From: Fasciolopsis buskii
Taxonomy: Eukaryota; Platyhelminthes; Trematoda; Plagiorchiida; Fasciolidae
DNA length: 64,000 nucleotides
Direction of reading: 5' to 3'
NCBI GenBank assembly: GCA_008360955.1
Contig: LUCM01004654.1
Coordinates: 121,280-185,279 of the forward strand
In this document: piece after piece, positions 35,380-46,779 of the stretch
Position numbering within the stretch: position 1 is the first letter of the stretch
Layout: each line of letters starts with the position of its first letter
Notes under the pieces: model-generated
What the model was told of the DNA's origin: nothing
The model's input: the letters and a program-made list of their open reading frames with translations, nothing else
Databases searched by the model: none
Position numbers and translations under genes: made by a program

Positions 35380-36990
35380 AACAAATTCAGATGTGCATGA
35401 AAGAGCACGGAGCCCTAGGATGCGGTTAACCTTGACATGTTACACAGCTCCGAAAATCGATTTCGTCCAAAACATGCTTGACATCCTAGTGTCACAGATT
35501 AATGGGATATCTACATATGAAATATTAACAAAAAACTGCAAAATGTAGTAGCGCATGGGGGGAAAATAATGTCCCACTGGGTACGACAGAAAAAATGACT
35601 AAAATCTATTGAATGAAACTGGTGAACCTATATGGACCACCAGGGTTCATGAATACTATATTTCTGTCAACACATGCGTTTCTTAATAAAGCAGACATTG
35701 TTTATATTTTACATGATTTTTGCAATATATATCTATATTCCTATCGATATATTTATACACGAAATGCTTGACTTAATGTTGAAGGAAGTCCTCGTACGTG
35801 ATGCTGCGCCCCAATTAACTGCAAAATCGTAAAGCCCAGTCGAATAGCACGAGCCCAAGAGATGTGCGGATAACGGGGACTAAAGACAAATCGATATATG
35901 AATCAAGAAATCACCCAATGGAAGCTGAGCACACGGCCGGAAAGCAATCGGTGAAGGAATTCTACATTTTTTCTTGGTTATCGAGTTAAATCCGCAAATT
36001 AAGGTACCAATTGTCATTGGTTGTTCAATTCCCTAACCGGATACCGAATTCGACGGAAATGTTCATTGCGCCTCAGGATTAGGTTCCGTTCATGAACGGC
36101 AGGCCGCCCCGGTGTCGATCAAACAGGAGACTTAGAGCTAATTCTTTGTTACTTATTGTACAACCTTCCAGCATTTAAGATAAAAAAGGGCCACTGATCA
36201 TGTAAAAATACTCACCGAGATATGATTTAGAATGGCATTTTCCTAACGGAATTCTCGCTTATAGAATTTTCTATTCTGGTTCAAAAGGAGCTTTTTTGCT
36301 ATCTGAATTCACGGAGGAAATGCAACTGCCTAAATGAGTCAAATTCTTAAGAACAGTTAGATGTGCACGGTGAATACTGGTTACTGTTTGGGTGTGGGGT
36401 TTGTGAATGTGCTCAATTCAAAGTCGTCCAATCAATTCCGACGATGGTAATGAGTAAGCTGTATTGAGTAATCAGATAGGAAATGAGGCGAGAATAGCGT
36501 TGGATAATCAGAATCACAGCACACTGACCCTCTCTTACTGTAATATTGTGGGACCGAGGGAGTACGGTGATATAATGTGGCAAATTAGTCAACATCTTAC
36601 CATTTGATCTCCCAAGTCGTTCCAGTACTTAATTAGTAGTTAGTTCTTAGTTGATCAATAGATAGTTGCACAGAGGTTTACAATGTTAAATGGTCCTGGA
36701 GATCAGATTTATCTAGTTTGTTAGGAAACCTGCAACTCGTTTGATTGTTTGTCGATGTAATATTTAATCCTGGTTAAATGTCTCATGGCCAGAGAAGAAA
36801 GAATATGCACGGAAGATAATTTTGAAACAGAAATTCAGACGGTGAGTGGTTTACCATGTGGAATAATTGATACGATAAAGGGGAACAGAAAAAGAAGTTT
36901 CCAGAAAGATGGCCGTGGAGAGAAAGCCGGTAGACATATCTCTCTGACACGCTAGCGCAGAGAGCACGAAATCTGACATTTTACACAACC
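35380..36990. other. Unassigned sequence
   Basis: No gene or element recognised. AT-rich with a short TATA-rich patch at 35725-35757. Confidence 0.4.
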
Positions 36991-36995
36991 AAGCC

Positions 36996-37330
36996 TTGAA
37001 TCTCGTTCAAATCCCGTCCCATGGTGCCACTGCGGTCGAAGTAGCCTCGTTCTGTTTCTCTTCTTTCACACACTTCTGTGGGACAATATACATTGGCCGT
37101 ACGACCAGGCGCTTATCAGAACGCATCCGTACACGCCACTCCGCATGGTTTTGCACTGAAACAACCGATTCATTTAGTAGTACAATCGTTTCATAATGAC
37201 TATACCTGGAATGCAATGCAAAATTTTTGTGCCTTGTATAAAGTGAAAGGTCAACAACCCAAGCTGGAAACTCGTCGCATCTTGAGCACGGCGGATGTCG
37301 CGATCCGTCTCCCGACTGCTGTACTGTGAT
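36996..37330 (+). pseudogene. Penelope type C GIY-YIG endonuclease fragment
   Basis: The frame at 36996-37196 contains CGTIYIGRTTRRLSERIR followed by RHSAW, a clean YIG half with the catalytic-type arginine. The match continues in another frame (37078-37329) as ALYKVKGQQPKLETRRIL and TADVAIRLPTAVL, like the C-terminal 'EAVAIRLLKPxL' of the family. A frame change near 37196 breaks it. This sequence is distinct from types A and B, so at least three Penelope lineages occur in the window. Confidence 0.7.
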
Positions 37331-37334
37331 CAAT

Positions 37335-38910
37335 AACAAAATGTGTTCAACTTTCAACTGGTCTGCCCACTCTGATCTCAGTGCAAGGACTGGACCACAG
37401 AACACTTCGCATAACACGTTCATTCGTCTTCGAGTCAGGCACGGACAACATGACCAGTCCTTTCCTATCCATGTTTTTATCCGAGTAAGCCAATCCCTCT
37501 TAAAATTCTTCCCAATACTTTGTAATGAAAGGACTGGCGTGAGTATGAATCACTGAAAACGAGCTAGTTGCCAGCTTGTATTTCCCCACTGTAGTTTGTG
37601 GGAATTTTCAAGTAGTGTTCAATCTTTTCAAAATTGGCTGTTCGGGAAAATTTCCGTCTAAGTTCACAAAGGGCCAGGCTGGAATCATCAATCTCATCCA
37701 CGCTGTATTGTCGCAACCTTGTGATTGGTTACCCAATCCGCTTCGTAAACATTTCGAAAATGTTTGTCCGTACAAAAGTCAGAATTTGTCCAGTAGGTGA
37801 AGGTTTTTTCAGACACACTGCCCTTCTTGAACGGGAAAAATTGCTGGATATGTTTCCTCGTTGAAAATATAAATAAGCATGCGATCGCTGTCAAATTTCC
37901 GTTTCATTCGCGATCCAATCCAGCATAGGAATCACAGTTTGTGAATGCAACAGTTTGTTTTACTGAAAAAAACGTTTGCAGAAAAAGGTCCATTCATTAG
38001 AGGTGAGGTCAGCAAAGAACACTTTAGGACCATGCCAGAAAATGTAGTATAACGGTAGTGTCGATGGTGAAATAGTCTGTTCGAATTAGAGATTATTCCA
38101 AACGTATCTAGCAGTTCTCAACCCCGGGGTTCCATAGTTTCGGTATTGAACGAATGTCGGGAACCAAGAGACTGAAACTAACGACATTATGTGTGGCTGA
38201 TGTATACCCGTTCTGTTTGCATTTCTATGATATACATTTTTAAATTAACCTACTCAAAACGGGTTCAAATGTCCTAACAAAAGGAAGCAAGTCAGGAAAC
38301 TGCATGACAACAGGCCTCAGTTATGTGAAAATGCAAAACAAGGCAGGAACCATCGGGTAAATTTAAACACTGTTGGGTTTTTGTTTTTATTTCTCGTGTT
38401 TCTGACACTTTTGCCCTCTGCGAGACCAGAACATTTTGAAGGTCGATTTTTTTCTGAACCCATGTTGTCACAATTACTCGTGGAGTGGATGAATGTGAAC
38501 GCAAAAGACGATAGATTATCCACATTATCTCTTTAGCTTCGGTTAAACGAGACGCAAGATGTCGACTGAAGCAGCCAGAGTTAACTGGCAAACATCACCT
38601 GTTTGAGACACAATGCTGAGCATGGTGTGTTCAAATTCGATTGATATTTGGATTATTAAGATATCTTGCACTGACAGATTTGGATGGTAATTTGGAATCC
38701 GACGTTTCCGGATCGTGAATGGGCGCCATGAACAAAAGAGGTCGAATGAATTTGGAACAGTCAGACCACTCAATTTCAAACCCAAAGGAGAACAGAAATA
38801 TTCTACCTCAGGAAGATCTTGTTCTATGATTTTTGTAATTTCCGAGGAATCAGAGACAGGTTAAAAAAGGTATGTTGAAGCTATGCTCAAATTTGATGCA
38901 GTCTGATACA
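37335..38910. other. Unassigned sequence
   Basis: Frames of up to about 100 codons at 37576-37894 and 38292-38591 are unrecognised and overlap frames on the other strand or in another frame. Confidence 0.4.
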
Positions 38911-38917
38911 TTGTGAA

Positions 38918-39530
38918 TGATATAGTGTTAGTACTGCAGTGTTGTTGTATGAATGGTGTTGATGTAATGCGCCAACGTTTCGTCTACCGTGGGTAGTCTT
39001 TCTCAAGGCAAGTGACTGAGGGAACGTTCACATACCAACTGGTATTTAATTGTCTGTATTTGTGAATATGTATACTTTGAACTGAGGTTCGGGTGAGAGA
39101 AAAGTTGTCCTTCACCTCATGCGTCCCCGCGGTGGTGGGGTCAACTAGCGTGGTGACCTTTTGGAATGTTTGATTCTCCGAAATCTCTGACCCGTCGTTC
39201 CGCTTGATGCATGTGGAGTGGTTGCTTACCGCCAGAGCAAACTTACGTTCAGTGCCGGTTCTGAATCCACGTTGGAGTACTTTTGTGTTTTCATAATCTA
39301 TGTTATGTCCCTCTGCTATGACATGCAGAGCGATAGTTGAATCGCGCTCAAGTTTTGATAAGGCCGCCTTATCCGAAGGTGTGTACTTTTCTTTCTTTCT
39401 GTGTTCTGTTATCCGTGTCATCAGTTGTCTGCCGGTTTGTTTAATGTATTCTGCTAGGCATTCCTTGCAAATGACTTTGCAGATGCGGTTTTCTTGGTGT
39501 GTATGTCAGAGTCCGTTGCGTCAGTCGGTC
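38918..39530 (-). mobile_element. Penelope-like element type B, 3' part with terminal repeat
   Basis: On minus, a GIY-YIG frame (about 39520-38984) runs straight into the type B terminal repeat (38918-39012). The repeat holds CTTGAGAAAGACTACCCACG, GTAGACGAAACGTTGGCG and CATTACATCAACACC. The ORF stop falls inside the terminal-repeat hairpin. This ties the otherwise anonymous repeats at 25.4 and 35.3 kb to Penelope elements. Confidence 0.85.
38984..39520 (-). pseudogene. Penelope type B GIY-YIG endonuclease, 3' portion
   Basis: The frame includes ICKVICKECLAEYIKQTGRQL, the GIY-YIG core with YIK for YIG. It continues with MTRITEHRKK and LERDSTIALHVIAEGHNIDY, the conserved region with a central histidine. 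Last comes KVLQRGFRTGTERKFALAV, where the catalytic-glutamate block is expected. It is open from about 39490 to the stop at 38984. An in-frame TGA upstream near 39500 separates it from the RT part, which is absent here. Confidence 0.8.
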
Positions 39531-39785
39531 TAGACAATCATTCGACGAGAATAGTGGCTATCGGCGGTCGTGAAGTTCGCGCATTCGTCGAATAACATTC
39601 GACCAATCAAGATACACACCTACCAAGTAACCAAACTCTGTAGGCCATATCCAGAACCTTCGTCTACAGAGAAGTGATCTATGAGTAGGGGTCGATTGCT
39701 GTGTGCTAGTGGCCCGTGGCCGTGCAAATCAGTGACGGATATGTGCAACATCATGTGGTGAACTGGAACAAAGCGCTGAGAGCTT

Positions 39786-39865
39786 GCCAGGTAGTGTAAT
39801 TGCCAAGGTGTTCGACTCGAAATCGTTCGTCCCGGGTACACGTCCTAGTTTGGGAGCGGTATATG
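39786..39865 (+). mobile_element. tRNA-like sequence with CGA-anticodon-like loop
   Basis: TAGTGTAATTGCCAAGG, GTTCGACTCGAAATCG and CCCGGGTACACGTCC read like the D-arm, an anticodon loop CTCGAAA (CGA) and a T-arm of a serine-type tRNA. It is followed by GGAGCGGTATATGATGAC and ACAAGGATGAGG. Stem pairing is imperfect. Probably a SINE head or tRNA pseudogene. Confidence 0.35.
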
Positions 39866-39869
39866 ATGA

Positions 39870-42800
39870 CTCCTAACAAGGATGAGGCAGGTGTACATTG
39901 CTTCCATTGTTGAGCGTTGACATCGTACAGCGAAGTATTTCATAAAAATCATAACGCCCCCTACAGTGTATGCAAACACATGATTTGTAAACAAAACTCT
40001 AACGTGTTCCCCAGCTGCTGTCGTTTTCTAGATTGCAAGCGTCCTTTTGTCAAATGAACCTAGTAGTGTGCAATTAGAGGACAGTTGAGGCTTTTTCAGC
40101 CTAGTTTTGTTGGTTACAGAACTGCCTAACACATGGGCAATGCGAATTGGATCTTTCAATTTTTATCATCTAATTCTTTTATTATAATGGATCCATATTC
40201 AGCCAAAATGGGCAGGAACAACACAGGGCTCCCAAGCAGACAAGTTACCGGCACCGTTAGAAAACTCTTCAGGTCGAAATGCCAAGATGTTGACCACTTG
40301 ATCGCTGAAGGTCATCCAGTTAAACACAGCAGTTAAGGTTACCGCGAGTCGGTAGTTTTTTGTTTGTTACAGTCATCATTCACTGCTGTTCGTTGTGATA
40401 TCCCCGCGAACTAAAACAAACGCATGAAGAATCAAGAAAAGGCACGCATAGAACGATTAACAGCCTATCCATACAAAAAAAGAGATAAGTGAAAAATTAG
40501 TTGTGGTTTATTGGCCGCAACTACTGGAACTGTGTTTTATCACAACGAAAGAAACATCCTCGTTTCGAAATCCATTTGCTAATTAACAACCGTCGCTTTT
40601 TTCCGACTGCACTAACTCCGGTGTGAACAGCTAAGTCAGACGAAAAATACAAAATTTTACGTTGCTTATCTTACGAAATTGATTGCTCTGAGCCTTTGTT
40701 TGAATTGCACATAAAGTTCTCTCACCCTGCGTTGGAGAGCTTTAGAGTGTTGCTTTCCCATTTTGGAATTTGGTTTAAAGTAAACCGATTCCTTTTGGGA
40801 ATTTGATGCTTTTGTGTATTGCTCGCGAATTCTACAAAATGTTTAAGTTCCTCGTAAATCGATGACAAAAGTGGATAGAGTTTATAAGGTTAAACTGGTG
40901 GTCCTAGTGATATTTCTGGCATTAAGTAAGATGGTTATTTCGTATGTTTTTGTTAGAAATCCCGAACAGGTAACACCCGATATTCACCCATTTGGTAGCG
41001 GAAGAGTGGTGCCGAGTCATGAACAGCGTAGTCACTCATCGTCATACTGACGAGATGCCTCTCAACGACGTGTTCACCACCACAACTTCTCCGACACTGG
41101 CATCCCAGTAACCCTACAGAGATGGTATTCCCGATTTCAAGGCACGTTTTTCTGCGTGTAGAAACAAATCCGGGATTTAAACAACGCCGCATTTCGGATT
41201 TGTTAGGGTAGAAAACACTGGATCACGAAAGCATGTGCCAACCTCGATCAAACGAGAACAAAAGCAACTAGACTAATTCAGTACCTCGAAACGTGATTGG
41301 AATCAAAGTAACCAGATCAAAGCACGAGATAGCTAACACATGTGGATAAGGAGATTGTTAGTCTGAAAAAAGAGAACGTCCCAAATGACTTTTGTTTGTG
41401 GAGACAGGACAAACAATCCCAGTTTCGGCAAAGTGGATACAGTACAGACTGGGCGTATGGAACAAGTAGGATAGCCAATGGATTGAGTCGATGGTCAAAT
41501 TCCAATACCTAGGCATTTGGCAAAGGAAAGCCGGAATATTTACAGGCTAGAGTAAATCAACCTAACGCAAAAATTTGAGTAGTTTCTTTTTGTTATCAAA
41601 TAGCTGTCAGGTTTCTTCTGTTCAGTCTTATGCCTGGAACTTTTCGGACACCCGGCGCTCTACCTCGATTTCCAGGTTTATTTAGAGACACACGAATTCC
41701 GCACATTGGGGATGATCCAATCCAATCCAAATAAATTGCCCCGAATTATTCGTCTTAAGATTTTTCATCAGTGACTCTACTGTTCATGGAATTCTACAAA
41801 GAATCAGCCATCGCTTCTTATCTTCAACTTTTGCGGTTTTCTTCTAGTAGTAGTTTGTTCAACTGCTTTCATTCTACATAGATCTTCTTCATCCATCATT
41901 GTGTGACAGTTACTCTGACACGTTCAATCACAGGCGTACAAACGCACGAAGATGAGACTCCAGAATAATTTTCTAGACAACATCCAGGGTTGTAGGTGAA
42001 ATACGGGTCACGCAAAGAGACAGACGAAGAGTATATTTGAGCACACGACCGACGGACGATGAACGACTGAAGAATGATCATATTGGCGATTAAATTTGGT
42101 GTCCAGTCCACACACCCGTCCACACACACACGCACACGCATACACAGACATACACAACACAATTTAACACTAATCTTATCCTTTACCTAAGGAGTGTGTT
42201 GTTAGTTGGCGGTCCTAGCCTCTGTAGATTTCAGCATAAGGGTGGTCCGGTCTTGTCCGGTCAGGTCAGGTCCGCTCGTGTAGGACTGGCAGAAAATTTG
42301 ATCTGATGTAGCTCTTCTTACGATCGATCGCGGAAATGTTTTCTTCTATATTCCGCGATTACTGGACTCATATTTGAATAGAAAAAAAGGTGCATTTAGT
42401 TCCAAGATATCATCTTTTTCGTGTTCGTCTGTAATGGAATCAACCGAGTACGAAGAGTTGAAAAGCTCTCGAATATCCAATAGTTCTAGAAACGACTAAA
42501 CTGAACCGTCGAAGATGGCACTTTCTAAAAGCCACATAGATACCGGTGAAGGGAAATCGATGTTAAAGTTTTGTTCCCATTGCAATAGAACGGCAAGATA
42601 TTCGAAAGTAGCCCTTGATGGTCTGATGGACTAGATATTCCTCGCTGTGACCGTCAAAGGTGTCGGTCACCACAGCTAATCACTCTGTTTGTTTAGCGTA
42701 TTCAATGCTTTCAGAATATCAAATACCATAATTCAGCCCTCAATTTCATCCTGGCTACTCATTCTGCCATTACCGCAGGGTAATCGTGGCAAGTTTGGGA

Positions 42801-44640
42801 ATATCCATTTCAACACAGGCAAGTTTGAACACTGCGAATTTTGTTGTCCTTCCTACAGCGACCATTGTAAAACTTAGGGGACCCTTTAACAATGTCTTCG
42901 CATTGGCAAAAGCCCTTAAACGACCGAACAACTTGCATAATAATGCAATGATCATTTTGGTCAGTTTGTTTCAGTTCACCGAGTAGATGATGCTTCGATT
43001 AGGCAATCTGATAGTTGTGTTTGAGTTGCTCAGATGATTATGACTGAAAAGGAACCAAATGTGATCATAACTTCGTTTGCCCTGGCATACAAATTTGGTA
43101 CAATCACCAGTAGTTTGGTTCACATGATATCAGGTTACTAGATCAAGCACAATTCATCCCAAACACTTACGAGATAGTCGATTCAACGTCCTATCTTAGA
43201 CAAACAACAAGAACCAACCAAAGCAAAAAGATACCGCGTCTCATCGCAGTAACGTAGAACAACTTGTGCTCAGAGCTAAACGAAGCAAATCAACGATACA
43301 TTCGTCCTCGGAGCAGTGCGATTCACGATATCAAAAATTGTCAAAATGAAGCCCGGAACTTTTTTATTTCGGATATGAGAAAAGGAATACGAAGTTGATA
43401 TAGCATACATTTTTGAGCGTGCAGGTACCGTTTCACTCGCAGATTATTGGATACCAGTGGGCGGACGCAAATTTTACAAGTTCGTTCTGAAAACGATTGT
43501 GTTACAAAAATTTTTGCCTGGTTTCTTCTCTACAAAAGCTAGTTATTTTTCATTGTAACTCCCGCATGTACTTCATGGACGAACTGCTTGTATTACTAAT
43601 TTTATCGGAGTGCACTCAATTTCAAATGTCAAACACGTGATGAGGTTGCATAAAAATCGAACCATCCAAACTTGTACAGTGTTAGATTCTATACTTTTTG
43701 AAGGCAAATCCCCTCGCTGTGTCGTTCGCACATCCCATTGGACCGGATGCTGTTTACACGCCTACTCGGGCTGTTTCCGCAGCCTCGTACAACACTAGTT
43801 TTTGAACCAAGCATTTTGTACCTTTCATATAGTTATGCAAAGAACAAATTGGTGCTAAGTCTCGAATTTCACCTTCTTCTGGCTAATAGGTATGGTAGAA
43901 GTTGGAAGGAATGGTGATTTCTTCACCGTAAGATACTATATTTCTGGGACGATTAACATCCTCTATTGTCATCAGTTAGGCACTCAATTTATGTTATGCA
44001 AGCATAGTACATAGTCACCAAGTTATCACTTTGATCTAATCCTTTAATAGCGTGCCGCAATAAAAAGCTAGTGATTCGCTTATGAACTCCGTCTATCCAG
44101 TTCATCGGATCTGAAAGAAACCGCATGGTACGAGAGGCAAACATTCTGTTTACTCTGCCAGAATCAAACGTGATAATCTATGAACAGTAGAATGCGAAAA
44201 ATACAGTGGGTTGAATTTAGCGGAAGGTTTCCTGTACACGAATACCAATGGACAAGAGGATGGACAGGCACATAAGGAGGTCTTTTGGGTTAGTCCAAAG
44301 GCGGACCAATGCACAGACTCGAAAGTCTTCGTCCCTAAGTGGGCCGAGTGTTAACAAGCCTGACACCACGGTTTGCGAGCAGTTGAGGATTTTGCTTTGG
44401 CGCCATAATTTGAAAGATTGTGCTAGATCACGTTTGTGACTCGATGCACCCAGGGTTTATGTCGACAAAGAAAATACCAGAGAGTTGTCTTCGGCCTGTA
44501 AGGTCGCAGAGCTTGGGTCACCAATTTTCCCAACCGTTTCATAAAAGTCTCTGACACTCAGTGAGCCAATTAGTGGTCTGTTTTCTCGGTGGATGCTTTA
44601 CCGTAACTGCCAATGAACCGTCCGACAACATATGAGACAG
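39870..44640. other. Unassigned sequence
   Basis: No gene or element recognised. It includes a CA-rich stretch at 42108-42158. A + frame at 40133-40336 (67 codons) has no recognisable motif. Confidence 0.4.
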
Positions 44641-44649
44641 CAGGTTCAG

Positions 44650-44793
44650 CAGAGCAGTTTTGTCTTATCTTTTTATCTTTTACTTCCTTTATTAATCAAG
44701 CAACAGGGTACATCATTTTTAAGGAAGGGGGCCGCGGCCAACAGAGGGCTGCCAAGTGGGGAAGTTGATCGGCGGTTGGAGGATTCGAACCCG
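44650..44793 (-). mobile_element. SINE family 1, left half of palindrome
   Basis: Reverse complement of the family from the tail (CTTTTACTTCCTTTATTAATC) through the body to GGATTCGAACCCG, the B box. The tRNA head 5' of the B box is missing. It forms the left arm (44694-44793) of a palindrome with the next feature. Confidence 0.88.
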
Positions 44794-44906
44794 GACGTGA
44801 AGGTCGCGGGTTCGAATCCTCCCACCGCCGGTCAACTTCCCCACTTGGCAGCCCTCTGTTGGCCGCGGCCCCCTTCCTGAAAATTGATGTACATTGTTGT
44901 TTGAGT
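44694..44906. repeat. Near-perfect SINE palindrome, 100-bp arms
   Basis: Base-by-base comparison of 44694-44793 with 44807-44906 shows about eight mismatches in 100 positions and no gaps. The 13-base spacer is 44794-44806. The innermost 70 pairs have only two mismatches, both G-T type. DNA this symmetric can extrude as a cruciform and its transcript would be a long hairpin. Confidence 0.92.
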
Positions 44907-44915
44907 GACTAAATA
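44794..44915 (+). mobile_element. SINE family 1, right half of palindrome
   Basis: Starts GACGTGAAGGTCG, then CGGGTTCGAATCC and the family body and beginning of the tail (TTGTTGTTTGAGTGACTAAA). The A box and the first half of the tRNA head are missing. It pairs with the left half without gaps: position p pairs with 89600-p. Confidence 0.88.
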
Positions 44916-45149
44916 CGATGAGTCCTTCCGGCTGTCTGTATTAGACGCAACTGAGCTACTGGGTAATTATGTCTGATAATCGATTTAGAATCTATGTAAG
45001 TCCCGTTAAGCAAACAGTGATCTCCAAATAAAATGGGAGTGGAAACGTGTTTCTTTGCAACTGTTATCGGTCTTTGGGGACGGGGGGTTCCCTGTCTCCG
45101 ATTTTTCTACACGGAACTTTTTGAATAGCCACGGATTAGCAACCGTCGT

Positions 45150-45338
45150 TTGGCGAACTGCTTTTTCGTTCTACACTTGATTGTCGGTGCAGATTTCCTG
45201 GACTTTGTTGATAAGAGTTTGACCTGGTCCACCTTTGCATGTCACTGGTTGGGAACTGCAGAGTTGCAGGAAATGTCTGCCCCGTGTGACATTCCAGTGA
45301 ATGTTACCTTCCAGCCTTGCTTTCTGAAGTTTGGCTAA
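45150..45338 (+). CDS. Possible terminal exon, unrecognised
   Basis: 62 codons including ADFLDFVDKSLTWSTFACHW and, near the end, CDIPVNVTFQPCFLKFG with two cysteines and an N-glycosylation-type NVT. The stop overlaps AATAAA (45338-45343), a polyadenylation signal, which would give a very short 3' UTR. No family recognised and no upstream exon identified. Confidence 0.2.
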   Translation: MANCFFVLHLIVGADFLDFVDKSLTWSTFACHWLGTAELQEMSAPCDIPVNVTFQPCFLKFG

Positions 45339-45697
45339 TAAAATACTTTGAAAGGGACAGACAGTTGTCTTTTGCCTCTCCGTGAGACGTAGAAATGTTG
45401 GAATTCACGGAAATGGAGAGTTAGATAAACAGGTGTGAAATATTCTTTGCCAAATTTAAGCTAACGTAATTTCCATAACTTACTGTTTTACGTTCGCAGG
45501 AGTCGTCTTCCGTCTACTCTGACAGATTTGTTCATATCTAAAATGAATAGCTACTTTAAAACGCAAAAAAGCGATAAGACATCCAAACTCTGGCATTGAT
45601 TCGTCAGTCGACAATTGTTTTCAGCTCCGGAGCTGGCGAGAACAGCCGAATGCAGCAGACGCAAACGGTCGTTTATTAAACTAAAACAATAGTCTAT

Positions 45698-45950
45698 GTG
45701 GTCAGCACTCAACGATCGACCAGGCCAATGCCCAATTCGATTCATCCATATTAACTAATGTTTTCACCTGGCTTTTTATCTCAATTTATTGATCGACGTA
45801 GGCTGTGAAATTCTGATGGTTAGTGTGGGATAAATGATCCCAATTACAAACGAAGTGAGCAGACAGACTGTCCAGACGAGAAGACAACCACTTGGGTTGG
45901 ATTGTTCGGAAGCTTCACGAGAATGATTTCTTTTAAGATAACCGTCGTGG
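45698..45950 (+). pseudogene. Exon-like sequence, deleted copy of the 48.4-48.7 kb block
   Basis: Homologous to the minus strand of 48369-48703, beginning TGGTCAGCACTCAACG and ending ATAACCGTCGTGG. About 80-90 bases in the middle are missing, removing the cysteine-rich part. The acceptor-like CAG of the other copy is CAA here. Downstream the two copies keep CGINDPNYK and DCPDEK, then TTTW in frame, differing by one whole codon. It is probably the degraded member of the pair. Confidence 0.45.
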
Positions 45951-46176
45951 TGTCTTGTTTTTCTCCTGCCCTAGGTCTTCAAGTGAAATTAGAAATAATG
46001 ACTGATGATAGCTATCAAACGAAATATAGAACATTCTACCACATGAGATGGGAATAATCATACGTTCATAGAGTTGTTTACTGTTGTTTTACAATAGCTG
46101 ACCTATTCTACTTCACATTTGACCACAGTTCACTAAAATATTCACTCATGTATCCAGTTTTTACGCCAAAACGGAT

Positions 46177-46370
46177 GGCCGGTGGTGGCCAAACGGACAA
46201 GGTCGTGGTGTTTGGGCGTGAAGGTCGCGGGTTCGAATCCTCCCACCGCCGGTCAGCTTCCCCACTTGGCAGCCCTCGGCTGGTAGCGGCCCCCTTCCTG
46301 AAAAATGACGTGCATTGTTATTTAATTATTAAAGCGAATAAAAAGATTAGAAAAGATTTAAAAAATAAAC
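46177..46370 (+). mobile_element. tRNA-derived SINE, family 1, best-preserved copy
   Basis: A box TGGCCAAACGG (46186-46196), consensus B box GGTTCGAATCC (46230-46240) and complementary ends GGCCGGTGG and CCACCGCCGG. The body (CAGCTTCCCCACTTGGCAG, GCGGCCCCCTTCCTGAAAA) and the A-rich tail to about 46370 are complete. This copy is a good reference for aligning the others. Confidence 0.92.
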
Positions 46371-46712
46371 CTTGCAACTATGAGACGCAATATACGAAAG
46401 GTCTGCGGATACGCCCATTTAAGAACCAGATTCGGGATCCTGGCTATACGGCAGCAAAAGACGATAAGTGTCCAAATGGAAGGTGAGAGGACAAGCAGAC
46501 TGCTAGAAAACTTCATAATTCGTTAAAAAACAAGAATGGTGTATAGAACTTCAACATCTCCCCAAGACCGAGGTCGGTAAAACCGCACGGTGTGAATTTG
46601 TGGGGTGTAATCGGAAACTTAGACATTATAATTCGAGGAACAGACGCCACAATTGGTTTGGCTAGCACACCTAACCTTGAGAAGAACCAATTACTGACCA
46701 ATCTCCCCGGAG

Positions 46713-46776
<64 letters not shown>

Positions 46777-46778
46777 CT
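46713..46778. repeat. (TA)30 tract flanked by AGC and GCT
   Basis: Sixty bases of pure TA (46716-46775) with AGC before and GCT after, so the whole 66 bases are a perfect palindrome. Such tracts adopt cruciform or slipped structures and are unstable. TA tracts also mark the ends of the ribozyme foldback and the Penelope copies in this window. Confidence 0.95.
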
Positions 46779-46779
46779 T

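Noticed and set aside
42108..42158. CA-rich tract as a regulatory element
   Set aside because: An ordinary interrupted microsatellite without other signals.
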